NCBI RefSeq assembly: GCF_023145115.1
Contig: NZ_JAGLEJ010000002.1
Span: forward strand, 1-64,000
Length of the DNA: 64,000 nucleotides
Origin: Algiphilus sp.
GTDB taxonomy: Bacteria > Pseudomonadota > Gammaproteobacteria > Nevskiales > Nevskiaceae
Direction of reading: 5' to 3'
The notes below the pieces were generated by a model. It did not search any database. It saw nothing but the letters and a program-made list of their open reading frames with translations, and was not told where the DNA came from. This document shows, in pieces, positions 23,405 to 30,768 of the stretch (position 1 is its first letter; every line of letters begins with the position of its first letter). Both the position numbers and the translations under genes were made by a program.

Positions 23405-24964
23405 ATGTCCCGTTCCCTTCTGAAGTCCTCCGGTGTGGTCAGCGCCGCGACCCTGCTGTCGCGCCTGCTCGGCTTCCTGCGCGACATGCTGCAGGCGGCG
23501 CTGTTCGGCGCCGGCGCGGCGATGGACGCCTTCTTCGTGGCGTTCCGCATTCCCAACCTGTTCCGCCGCATGTTCGCGGAGGGCGCCTTCCAGCAGGCCT
23601 TCGTGCCGGTCCTGAAGGAAACCCAGGCGCAGGGCAGCGAGGAGGAACTCCGGCGGCTGGTGGACGCCGTCGCCTCGACGCTGGGCGCCTTCCTGCTGCT
23701 GATCACCGCGGCCGGCGTGCTCGCCGCACCGCTGCTGATGAGCCTGTTCGCGCCCGGCTTCATGGCCGACGCCGAGAAGTTCGCGACCGCCGTCACGCTG
23801 CTGCGCTGGACCTTCCCGTATCTGCTGTTCATCTCGCTCGCGGCACTGGCCTCGGGCATCCTGCACGCGCACGGGCGGTTCGCGGTGCCGGCGATCACGC
23901 CGGTGCTGCTCAATCTCTGCCTGATCGCCGCGGCGCTGCTCTACGCGCCATCGGTCGAGGCGCTGGCCATCGCGGTGCTGATCGGCGGTGTGCTGCAGCT
24001 CTGCTTCCAGCTGCCATCGGTGTGGAAGCTCGGGCTCATGCCACGCCCGAGCGCGGGCTGGCGGGATCCGGCAGTGCGGCGCATCGTGCTGCTCATGCTG
24101 CCGATCATGCTGGGTGCCTCGATCTCGCAGCTGAGCCTGCTGCTCGATTCGGTGATCGCGTCCTTCCTGCCCGGCGATGGCAGCGTGAGCTGGCTGTGGT
24201 ACGCCGACCGCCTGATGGAGTTCCCCCTGGGGGTGTTCTCCATCGCCATCGCCACCGTGATCCTGCCGTATCTCTCCGGCCAGTTCGCGGGCAAGGATGC
24301 CGAGGGCTTCAGCGGCACGCTCGACTGGGCGCTGCGGCTGGTGCTGCTGCTCGGCATTCCCGCCGCGCTCGGGCTGCTGGTGCTGGCCGAGCCCATCGTT
24401 GCCACGCTGTTCCACCACAACGCCTTCACCGAGCGCGACGTCGCCATGACGGCGGCCGCGCTGGTGGCCTATGCCTTCGCCTTCATTGGGTTCTCGCTGG
24501 TCAAGGTGTTCATCCCGGCGTTCTACGCGCGGCAGGACACCGTCCAGCCGCTGCGGCTGGGTGCGATCGCCTTCGGCGCCGGCATGGTGGTGTCGGTGGC
24601 GTTGACCACCGCGCTGGTCATGGCCGGCCATGACCGGCCGCACGTCGGTATCGCCGGGGCCACTGCCGCGGCGAGCTGGCTGCACGCGGGGCTGCTCTAC
24701 GCGCGTCTGCGCCGCGACGGCGTCTACGCGCCGCGCCCCGGCTGGATGCGCTATGTCGTGCGCATCGCCATCGCCAGCGCGGTGATGGCAGCGGTGGCCG
24801 CTGCGGGTGCGCACGGCTTCGGTGACTGGCTCGACGCCGCCGCGCTGAGCCGGGCGCTGGGGCTGCTCGCGGTGATCGCGGCGGCGGCGCTCAGCTATCT
24901 GCTGGCGCTGGCCCTGCTGGGGCTGCGGCCGCTGGCGACGCTGCGCACGCTGCGGCGACGCTAG
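23405..24964 (+). CDS. murJ: lipid II flippase MurJ (MviN)
   Basis: 519 residues with about 14 hydrophobic helices. Family blocks: SAATLLSRLLGFLRDMLQAALFGAG, AFFVAFRIPNLFRRMFAEGAFQQAFVPVL (charged cavity residues), FPYLLFISLAALASGILHA, and SWLWYADRLMEFPLGVFSIAIATVILPYLS. It moves lipid-linked peptidoglycan precursor to the periplasmic face. It is divergent from rpsT as in most gammaproteobacteria; in other species ribF follows, but here the convergent PhoQ-like kinase gene does. Confidence 0.96.
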   Translation: MSRSLLKSSGVVSAATLLSRLLGFLRDMLQAALFGAGAAMDAFFVAFRIPNLFRRMFAEGAFQQAFVPVLKETQAQGSEEELRRLVDAVASTLGAFLLLITAAGVLAAPLLMSLFAPGFMADAEKFATAVTLLRWTFPYLLFISLAALASGILHAHGRFAVPAITPVLLNLCLIAAALLYAPSVEALAIAVLIGGVLQLCFQLPSVWKLGLMPRPSAGWRDPAVRRIVLLMLPIMLGASISQLSLLLDSVIASFLPGDGSVSWLWYADRLMEFPLGVFSIAIATVILPYLSGQFAGKDAEGFSGTLDWALRLVLLLGIPAALGLLVLAEPIVATLFHHNAFTERDVAMTAAALVAYAFAFIGFSLVKVFIPAFYARQDTVQPLRLGAIAFGAGMVVSVALTTALVMAGHDRPHVGIAGATAAASWLHAGLLYARLRRDGVYAPRPGWMRYVVRIAIASAVMAAVAAAGAHGFGDWLDAAALSRALGLLAVIAAAALSYLLALALLGLRPLATLRTLRRR

Positions 24965-24977
24965 CGCTGCCGCTTGG

Positions 24978-26306
24978 TCAGGCGCGGATCCGTACCACCA
25001 GTCGTGCACCGCCGAGATCGCGGCTGCGGTCGATGACGATGGTGCCTTCGTAGAGCTCCACCAGGTCCTTTACCGATGCCAGTCCGAGGCCCTGGCCGGG
25101 CTTGCGCTCGTCGGCGCGCTGCCCGCGCCTGAGCATGGCATCGGCGTCTTCGGGGAAGCCGGGGCCGTCATCCTCGACCGTGATGACGATCATGCTGCCG
25201 TCGCGCGCCACGGTGAGTCGCACGCGCCCCTCGCACCATTTGCAGGCGTTGTCCAGCACATTGCCGAAGAGCTCGTAGAGATCGCCCTCGTCGGCGCGGG
25301 CGCGCAGATTGGGTTCGATGGTCTGGGCGATATCGGTGCCCCGGTCGACGTAGACCTTGCTCAGCGAGCTGCTGATCTTGCCGATCAACGGCGCGAGTTC
25401 CACCGGTTCGGCCAGCGCGCGGCGGCCGGCGTGGCTGGCGCGGGCGAGCTGGTGCTCGGTGATGCGCCGCATGCGGTCGACCTGCTCGCGCGTGCGTGCG
25501 GCATCGGTGGTGCCCTCGCGCAGCATGCCGTCGAGCACGGCCAGCGGCGTCTTGAGCGAGTGCGCGAGGTCGCCGAGTGCGTTGCGGTAGCGCTGCTGCT
25601 GACTCCGCTCGGATTGCACCATCGCGTTCAGCGCCACCGCCAGCGGCTGGAGCTCGTCGGGATACTGGCCGCTGATCTCGCCGCTGTCGCCGCGCTCCAC
25701 CGCGCGCAGCTCGCGTTCCATGCGGCGCACGGGGGTGATCAGCCAGCCCAGCACGACGGTCAGCGAGAGCAGCAGTCCGGCCGCTGCCGCCAGCAGCCAG
25801 CCGAGCAGCTGGCGCCGGTAGGTGGAAAGCTGCTCGCGGAAGGGGGTCTTGGTGGTCTCGACCAGCAGCCGATAGTGGCGGGCCTCGGCATCGGTGCCGA
25901 TCCAGCGCAGGTGATAGCTGGTGAGGAAGTGGTCCTCGGTCTCCTCGAAGCGGAACTCGCCGACGTCGCCGAGACCGTGGTCGGGCGGTGCGTGCAGTGC
26001 GCTCGGCGAGCGCCACACGACCTGACCATCCCGGGTGAGCAGCCAGGCGGCAAGGCCGGATTCGGGCTGTGTCAGGCGCGGGTCGGGGAGGTCGAAGTCG
26101 CCGATCACCAGGCCGCCGCGCGCCGAGGGCTCGGTGGCGCCCAGCAGCGCGAACACCAGGCCGCGGCTCTTGTCCTGCTCCGCGCTGAGCGCGGCCGCGC
26201 GGAAGGCGCGTTCCTGGCCGATGCCGGCGGCGGTCAGGAAGGTGGCCAGCACCGCCAGCGCGCCTACGATGAGGCGCGAGCGCAGCGAGGTGGGGATGAA
26301 GGGCAT
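24978..26306 (-). CDS. PhoQ-like sensor histidine kinase
   Basis: 442 residues. Two membrane segments (LIVGALAVLATFLTAAGIG; LLGWLLAAAAGLLLSLTVVLGWL) bracket a periplasmic domain of about 130 residues; HAMP, then H-box LGDLAHSLKTPLAVL (His about 249), N-box FGNVLDNACKW, G1 EDDGPGFP and G2 GQGLGLASV. The LAHSLKTPLAVL form of the H-box is typical of PhoQ-group kinases. PhoQ senses divalent cations, acidic pH or antimicrobial peptides through an acidic patch; I cannot confirm that patch here. It follows the regulator gene by 13 bases. Confidence 0.88.
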   Translation of the reverse strand: MPFIPTSLRSRLIVGALAVLATFLTAAGIGQERAFRAAALSAEQDKSRGLVFALLGATEPSARGGLVIGDFDLPDPRLTQPESGLAAWLLTRDGQVVWRSPSALHAPPDHGLGDVGEFRFEETEDHFLTSYHLRWIGTDAEARHYRLLVETTKTPFREQLSTYRRQLLGWLLAAAAGLLLSLTVVLGWLITPVRRMERELRAVERGDSGEISGQYPDELQPLAVALNAMVQSERSQQQRYRNALGDLAHSLKTPLAVLDGMLREGTTDAARTREQVDRMRRITEHQLARASHAGRRALAEPVELAPLIGKISSSLSKVYVDRGTDIAQTIEPNLRARADEGDLYELFGNVLDNACKWCEGRVRLTVARDGSMIVITVEDDGPGFPEDADAMLRRGQRADERKPGQGLGLASVKDLVELYEGTIVIDRSRDLGGARLVVRIRA

Positions 26307-26319
26307 GCGGGCGCGGGGG

Positions 26320-26997
26320 TCACCCGCGTGGCAGCGACCAGCGATAGCCCTGTCCGCGCAGGGTCTCGATCGGGTGCAGCGCGTCGTCCGGATCGAGCTT
26401 GGCGCGCAGCCGGCGGACGAAGACCTCGATGACGTTGCTGTCGCGCTCGGTTTCCTCGTCGTAGATGTGCTCGGACAGCCGCGTCTTGGAAATGACCTCG
26501 CCGGCGTGCAGCAGCAGGTACTCCAGCACCTTGTACTCGAAGGCGGTCAGCTCGATGGCCTCGCCCTCGCGATCCAGGCTGCGGCCGCGCGTGTCGAGCG
26601 TGAACGGGCCGGAGCTGATCTCGGAGCTGGCCCAGCCGGTGGCCCGGCGCAGGAGGGCGCGCACGCGTGCAAGCAGCTCCTCCTCATGGAAGGGCTTGAC
26701 GACGTAGTCGTCGGCGCCCGCCTCCAGTGCCTCGACCTTGGCCTGCCAGCCATCGCGCGCGGTAAGGATCAGTACCGGATAGCTCTTGTCCTCCGCGCGC
26801 AGCTTGCGGATGACATCGACACCGGAAATGTCCGGCAGTCCGAGGTCGACGATGGCGAGGTCGAGGGCGAACTCGCACGCCATCCAGCCGCCATCCTCGC
26901 CGTTGGCCGCCTTCTCGACGGTATAGCCCTCGTTGCCGAGCAGCCCGGCGAGTTGGTCGAGCAGATCGCGCTCGTCCTCGATGATCAGCAGTCGCAT
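26320..26997 (-). CDS. PhoP-like OmpR-family response regulator
   Basis: 225 residues: receiver domain (MRLLIIEDERDLLDQLAG, phospho-Asp in AIVDLGLPD near 51, Lys in VVKPFHEEEL) and winged-helix DNA-binding domain (LTAFEYKVLEYLLLHAGEVISKT, VIEVFVRRLRAKL, IETLRGQGYRW). The overall sequence is of the PhoP/QseB type. It is encoded ahead of the kinase and behind two small envelope-protein genes, which it may control or which may feed the sensor. Targets cannot be identified without a known box. Confidence 0.9.
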   Translation of the reverse strand: MRLLIIEDERDLLDQLAGLLGNEGYTVEKAANGEDGGWMACEFALDLAIVDLGLPDISGVDVIRKLRAEDKSYPVLILTARDGWQAKVEALEAGADDYVVKPFHEEELLARVRALLRRATGWASSEISSGPFTLDTRGRSLDREGEAIELTAFEYKVLEYLLLHAGEVISKTRLSEHIYDEETERDSNVIEVFVRRLRAKLDPDDALHPIETLRGQGYRWSLPRG

Positions 26998-27026
26998 TGT
27001 CGATGGCTCCCGGGTGTTCTGGGGTC

Positions 27027-27395
27027 TTATTGGGGCGATGCGGGGGCATCCGGTACCGACACGATGCGGACCTCCCCCTGCCGCAGCAGCTTGACGCGGT
27101 ACTCCGACCCCGTCCACCCCACGGACAGCACCCGGCCGCCATGATCGCGCCGGGCACGCTCGGCCGCCTGCGCGCGATTCAGGAACCGCGGCTCGCGCGA
27201 ACGGTGCATGGCGTCGCCGATGCCGCCGCCCGCACGGCTTTCGCCGGCGTCCGGTATCAGCGTGCCCGGACGGGGCACGGTTTCCTTCAGGCGGTCGCCG
27301 AGCTGCGCGTGCGCCGCGCCGGCCAGTCCGCAGCCGAGCAGTGCGGCCACAACCGCGGGCCAGGGCAGGCGGTGTTCGCGGACGGCACGCGTCAT
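27027..27395 (-). CDS. small periplasmic PepSY-like protein
   Basis: 122 residues with signal peptide (PWPAVVAALLGCGLAGAAHA). The C-terminal part, NRAQAAERARRDHGGRVLSVGWTG then EYRVKLLRQGEVRIVSV, has the beta-alpha-beta pattern of a short PepSY domain. It lies 29 bases upstream of the PhoP-like gene and starts with ATGA overlap to the preceding gene. Similar small genes ahead of phoPQ-like operons occur in Xanthomonadales. Possible inhibitor or sensor accessory; inferred from position only. Confidence 0.65.
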   Translation of the reverse strand: MTRAVREHRLPWPAVVAALLGCGLAGAAHAQLGDRLKETVPRPGTLIPDAGESRAGGGIGDAMHRSREPRFLNRAQAAERARRDHGGRVLSVGWTGSEYRVKLLRQGEVRIVSVPDAPASPQ

Positions 27396-27853
27396 CGCGC
27401 CCCCGGCGAGCGATCCGGCACGCTGATGGTCGCGCCCGGCTGCTCGGTCGTGCGTGTGCGCCAGAGCCGGCCGTCCTGCTCGTAGATGACGTCGTAACCG
27501 GCGACCTCGCGCGTGGGCACGGCAACCTCGGCGACGCTGCAGCGCGTGCGCGGCCGGTCGAACTCGCGGCGCCCGATCTCGGAACCGATGACCGCTCCGG
27601 CCACCGTCGCGACCTTGCGGCCCGTGCCGGATCCGATCGCGCTGCCGGCGAACCCGCCGGCCACGCCGCCCAGGATCTGTCCGCCGCGTCCGCCGAGGAA
27701 GTCGCTCCGACGGCGTTCGCAGACCTCGCGGAGCTCGGTCGTGCTGCCTTCCCGGTAGAACGGCCGCGTGTCCACCACCGGTGCGCGAACCTGGCCGAAC
27801 GTCGCGGGAGCGATCGCGCCGAGGAGCAGCAGCAGTGTCAGGCGGTGGGGCAT
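27392..27853 (-). CDS. glycine-zipper 2TM-domain envelope protein
   Basis: 153 residues, start chosen at the ATG giving signal peptide MPHRLTLLLLLGAIAPATFG; an upstream ATG adds 14 unlikely residues. Centre: GQILGGVAGGFAGSAIGSGTGRKVATVAGAVIGSEIG, a glycine-zipper 2TM segment of the 17-kDa-surface-antigen type (given here in pieces: GGVAGGFAGSAIG and VAGAVIGSEIG). Two Cys near RCSVAEV and EVCERRR. No lipobox is evident. First gene of the PhoP/PhoQ-like operon. Function unknown in the family. Confidence 0.75.
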   Translation of the reverse strand: MPHRLTLLLLLGAIAPATFGQVRAPVVDTRPFYREGSTTELREVCERRRSDFLGGRGGQILGGVAGGFAGSAIGSGTGRKVATVAGAVIGSEIGRREFDRPRTRCSVAEVAVPTREVAGYDVIYEQDGRLWRTRTTEQPGATISVPDRSPGAR

Positions 27854-27951
27854 GGCAGTTCTCCGTTGATAGCCCGATACCCTATCGCGAAGCAATGAAT
27901 ATGCCCTTAACTGTCTGACCGGCGGCCAAGGCGGCAGGCGAGGCGGGTGTG

Positions 27952-28587
27952 TCAGATCGCGCGGGCGCGCTCGACCAGGTCACTGCTCTTGGCATAGGCA
28001 CGGAACAGCGTGCGGGCCAGCACGCTCAGCATGGTGTTGACCTCGCTGTGCTCCTGGTGACGGAGCGGCAGGATGATGGCTTCCACCAGCGCCATGATCG
28101 CGGACGCCATTTCCTCCAGGTCATCCTGGTAGTCGAAGTGGCCGCGCGCGACGCCCTCGCGCAGCGTCTCCACGATGACCTCCCGCGACGTGCACTCGAA
28201 TGCGCGCTGGGCCTCGTCCACGCGCGGCGAGGTGGAGCGCATCGGCGTCAGCCAGTATCCCGCCACGCCGGTCTGCACGCGCGGGTCCGCGAGCATGTTG
28301 CCGAGGCCGTTGAACAGCATGAGGATGCGGGTCACCGGGTCACCGCATGCGCGCATGCGATCGAAGATGTGCTCGTTGAAGATCGCGTGCAGCCGCATCA
28401 GGCAGTCCAGGTACAGTGCCTCCTTGCCCGGGAAGTGCCAGTAGAGCGCGCCCTTCGACAGTTTGGCGTGTCCCGCGATCTCGCCGATGGACACGCCTTC
28501 GTAGCCGTGCCGCCCGAAGAGCGTGAACGCGTGATCACGGATCGCCTGCAGGGTCGCGGACGGTTGCTGGGAAGCTTTGCGCGGCAT
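27952..28587 (-). CDS. TetR-family transcriptional repressor
   Basis: 211 residues. N-terminal helix-turn-helix: LQAIRDHAFTLFGRHGYEG, VSIGEIAGHAKLSKGALYWHF, typical of AcrR/TetR members. The C-terminal ligand domain (residues 65-205) contains LFNGLGNMLADPRVQTGVAGYW. TetR repressors usually control a divergent gene, often efflux or lipid metabolism; here the divergent gene is a small secreted protein of unknown role. Inverted repeats in the gap are operator candidates. Confidence 0.9.
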   Translation of the reverse strand: MPRKASQQPSATLQAIRDHAFTLFGRHGYEGVSIGEIAGHAKLSKGALYWHFPGKEALYLDCLMRLHAIFNEHIFDRMRACGDPVTRILMLFNGLGNMLADPRVQTGVAGYWLTPMRSTSPRVDEAQRAFECTSREVIVETLREGVARGHFDYQDDLEEMASAIMALVEAIILPLRHQEHSEVNTMLSVLARTLFRAYAKSSDLVERARAI

Positions 28588-28648
28588 GGTTTCGATGTCC
28601 CCCTACGGTGGATGGTAACGCGCCCGAGCAGGGCTTCGCCGCCGAATG

Positions 28649-28710
28649 TGGCCGTTTTGCACATCAACGGCCATCGGGCGGGTCGGGATGCGCGCATTGA
28701 TGCGATCAAT
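28649..28710. promoter_or_regulatory. two inverted repeats, candidate TetR operators
   Basis: TGGCCGTT-N9-AACGGCCA (28649-28673) and CATTGAT-GCG-ATCAATG (28694-28710) both have perfect arms and lie 60-125 bases upstream of the TetR start, between it and the divergent small gene. TetR dimers bind such palindromes; which one is real is undecided. Confidence 0.5.
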
Positions 28711-28812
28711 GGCCACCGTGGGTGCGCCGGGTCGCGGCGACCGTGCGCTCGCTCACGAAATCGGATCGCATTGTCACTGACTGCGTGCCCGTTCTGTCGA
28801 TATGATGCAGGC

Positions 28813-29172
28813 ATGAGAGACCGTTCATCCTCGTGGCGCTCGATCCGGCTGTCCGCGCGCGCCCTGTGCGTTCCGGTCGTTGCCCTGGCGGCGGCGGGCG
28901 TGGTGCTGCCCGCGAATGCCGAGGACCCGGAATGGGTGCCGCTGGACAGCAGCGGCACGATGGACCGCGCGCAACTGGTGGAGCGCTGGCAGCTCCTGGT
29001 GTGGTCCGACTCGCGACGTCCCATCCCGGGGCAGGCGAGTGCGCTGGGGGCGGCGAGCGCGCGCGTGGTTTACGGGGCTCTGGCGGGCGGCTTCAATGCC
29101 GGCCAGGATATTGCCCGGCCGGTCCGAGACGACGATGCCACCGATCCGGCGAGCGGTTCCGGGGAACCATGA
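28813..29172 (+). CDS. small secreted protein, unknown function
   Basis: 119 residues. A basic N-terminus followed by LCVPVVALAAAGVVLPANA gives a good signal peptide; the mature part is about 80 residues, acidic, with one possible amphipathic stretch (ASALGAASARVVYGALAGGF). No family recognised. TATGAT lies just upstream of the ATG but too close to serve as a normal -10. It is divergent from the TetR gene, whose target it may be. It could also be the head of the surface-polysaccharide region. Coding status rests on the signal peptide and codon character. Confidence 0.55.
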   Translation: MRDRSSSWRSIRLSARALCVPVVALAAAGVVLPANAEDPEWVPLDSSGTMDRAQLVERWQLLVWSDSRRPIPGQASALGAASARVVYGALAGGFNAGQDIARPVRDDDATDPASGSGEP

Positions 29173-29341
29173 GCGTCCGCGTCGCCGGTGCACCGAAATG
29201 GGTCGGCGAGCGCGCCGCTCGTTCAGCGCGGCGCAAGCCACGATCGTGCGCCATGCCGTCCGGGCACGAATCGTGCTTGAACGTGCTTAAAAATTGTTAC
29301 ATTGCGGTTGTAATCAATCCGTCATCAGCCGGTGCACTGCG

Positions 29342-29370
29342 TTGACAGTGCGTGCGCGGTGTTCGACAAT
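29342..29370 (+). promoter_or_regulatory. promoter of the yjb/gfc-like operon
   Basis: TTGACA, 17 bases, GACAAT; the -35 is perfect, the -10 four of six. Predicted start near 29377, a leader of about 18 bases, then GGGAG (29385-29389) five bases ahead of the ATG. Confidence 0.6.
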
Positions 29371-29394
29371 CATCTGATCATAACGGGAGTTGTC

Positions 29395-29853
29395 ATGAAA
29401 AAAGTGATCACGGCCGCGTCTGTTGCGGTTCTGGCAGCCACGGTTCCGGCGTTGACCTATACCTCGACGGCTGTCGCCCAGGAACAGGCCGCCCCGGACG
29501 CCAAGCCGCTGACCAATTCGCAGGCCGAGAGCGTGAGCAAGGAGCTCGGTTATGACAACGTCGACGAGGCCGTCGCTGCCGGCGATCTCGTGGCGGTCGA
29601 TGGTGGCTATGCGCTGACGTCCTCGGGCGTTGCCGCCGCCAAGAAGACCGGCCTCCTGGTGTCCCCCGTCGCGCTCCCGGCGACCATCGGGACCGCCGTG
29701 GCCATCGTCGGCATCGGCCTCGTGGCCATCATCGACGACGATGATGCCGACGCCGCCGCCGCGCCCGGCGACGACGACGACGATGACGACGATGACGACG
29801 ACGATACGACGACCACCACGACGTCGACTTCGACGTCCTCCAGCACGCAGTAG
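29395..29853 (+). CDS. YjbE-like small exported protein with poly-Asp/Thr tail
   Basis: 152 residues. Signal peptide MKKVITAASVAVLAATVPAL..., a helical segment AESVSKELGYDNVDEAVAAG, a glycine/alanine hydrophobic stretch (LPATIGTAVAIVGIGLVAII), then a tail of twelve consecutive Asp followed by Thr and Ser repeats. Relatives at the head of yjbEFGH-type operons are small abundant exported proteins of unknown role, often with hydrophobic middles. The Asp run is encoded by mixed GAC/GAT codons, so it is selected protein sequence rather than a simple DNA repeat. It is separated from the next gene by an intrinsic terminator, so it may be expressed in excess. Confidence 0.68.
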   Translation: MKKVITAASVAVLAATVPALTYTSTAVAQEQAAPDAKPLTNSQAESVSKELGYDNVDEAVAAGDLVAVDGGYALTSSGVAAAKKTGLLVSPVALPATIGTAVAIVGIGLVAIIDDDDADAAAAPGDDDDDDDDDDDDTTTTTTSTSTSSSTQ

Positions 29854-29884
29854 CGCGTCGGTCTCGTTTCCGATGTTCGAAAAA

Positions 29885-29908
29885 GGGCGGCACTGCCGCC
29901 CTTTTTTT
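29885..29908 (+). terminator. intrinsic terminator inside the yjb/gfc-like operon
   Basis: Stem GGGCGGC / GCCGCCC, ACT loop, seven T. It lies between the YjbE-like gene and the GfcC-like gene, on the same strand, so it likely attenuates the export genes relative to the first gene. Confidence 0.9.
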
Positions 29909-29938
29909 GATTCCGGCGCCCGTTCCGTGAACCCGGCC

Positions 29939-30739
29939 ATGAAACCGGGGCGTACGTCCAGTCCGCGTCCCGTCGCGCGGCTCGCGCTGGGGCTGACGGT
30001 CATGCTGGCGTGCGGCAACGCGGTCGCTTCGGCATGCGACGGCGCGGTCCTGCAGTCACACTTCGCCTCCGGTGCCGTGCACCTCGTCGGTGCGGTTGCC
30101 GAGCCGGGTGCGGTAGTGCCCGACAATGGTGCGCGCGCCAGCGACGTGATCGCGCAGGCGGGCGGGCTGGTCGAAGGCGCATTTCCGCTCGGTGCGGTGC
30201 TGCTGCGACCGTCTGCCGGCATGGCCGCCGGTGCCGGGCGTGGCATGGCGCAGGCATCCACGGCCACCCAGATCGCGATGGGGGCGTCCGGGTCGGATGC
30301 GATCCTCGACGCAGCGCGCGACGCCCTGGCGGCGGATGGCTGCCTGATGCGGGTGCCGGTGGCTGTCGACGCCGTCACGCGCATGCGCGACCCCGACGCC
30401 GACGCCGTCCTGCAGGGCGGCGATATCGTGTTCGTGCCGTATCGCGCCGGCAGCGTGGCGGTTGTCGGTGCGGTCGCCGAGCCCGGGTTGGTCGATTTCG
30501 AGCCGGGTGCCACGGTGGCTGCCTATATCGAGCAGGCCGGTGGCTGGGCGAGCGGCGCGCATCGCGGCGAGGTGACGGTGTATCTGCCGCAGGGCAGCGC
30601 GCGCCCGCTGCACCCGAATCCGTGGCACTACCAGCCCGAGAATGTCCCGCCCGGATCGGTGATCCGCGTTCCCGGTGACGGAGCGCCGTCGCCCGGCGTG
30701 ATCCCGGCGGGCGCGTCGGCGCACGGCGCAGAAGACTGA
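29939..30739 (+). CDS. GfcC/YjbG-like polysaccharide export protein with two SLBB domains
   Basis: 266 residues with a signal peptide (PVARLALGLTVMLACGNAVAS). Two ubiquitin-like SLBB/capsule-biosynthesis repeats are clear: VHLVGAVAEPGAVVPDNGA...DVIAQAGGL and VAVVGAVAEPGLVDFEPGA...AYIEQAGGW, the second followed by YLPQGSARPLHPNPWHYQPENVPPGSVIRVP, which matches GfcC-type C-termini. GfcC is a soluble periplasmic partner of Wza-type export in group 4 capsule operons. It is 30 bases ahead of the YjbH-like barrel gene. The ATG at 29939 is preferred over an in-frame GTG at 29927. Confidence 0.82.
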   Translation: MKPGRTSSPRPVARLALGLTVMLACGNAVASACDGAVLQSHFASGAVHLVGAVAEPGAVVPDNGARASDVIAQAGGLVEGAFPLGAVLLRPSAGMAAGAGRGMAQASTATQIAMGASGSDAILDAARDALAADGCLMRVPVAVDAVTRMRDPDADAVLQGGDIVFVPYRAGSVAVVGAVAEPGLVDFEPGATVAAYIEQAGGWASGAHRGEVTVYLPQGSARPLHPNPWHYQPENVPPGSVIRVPGDGAPSPGVIPAGASAHGAED

Positions 30740-30768
30740 TCGCGCTCGCATGCGCGTTCCCCCTCGCG

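Noticed and set aside
28801..28812. TATGAT as -10 box of the small secreted gene
   Set aside because: It is only seven bases from the ATG and has no acceptable -35; would require leaderless transcription.
29771..29806. Poly-Asp codon run as a simple tandem DNA repeat or CRISPR-like array
   Set aside because: Mixed GAC/GAT codons with no spacers; it is in-frame protein sequence.
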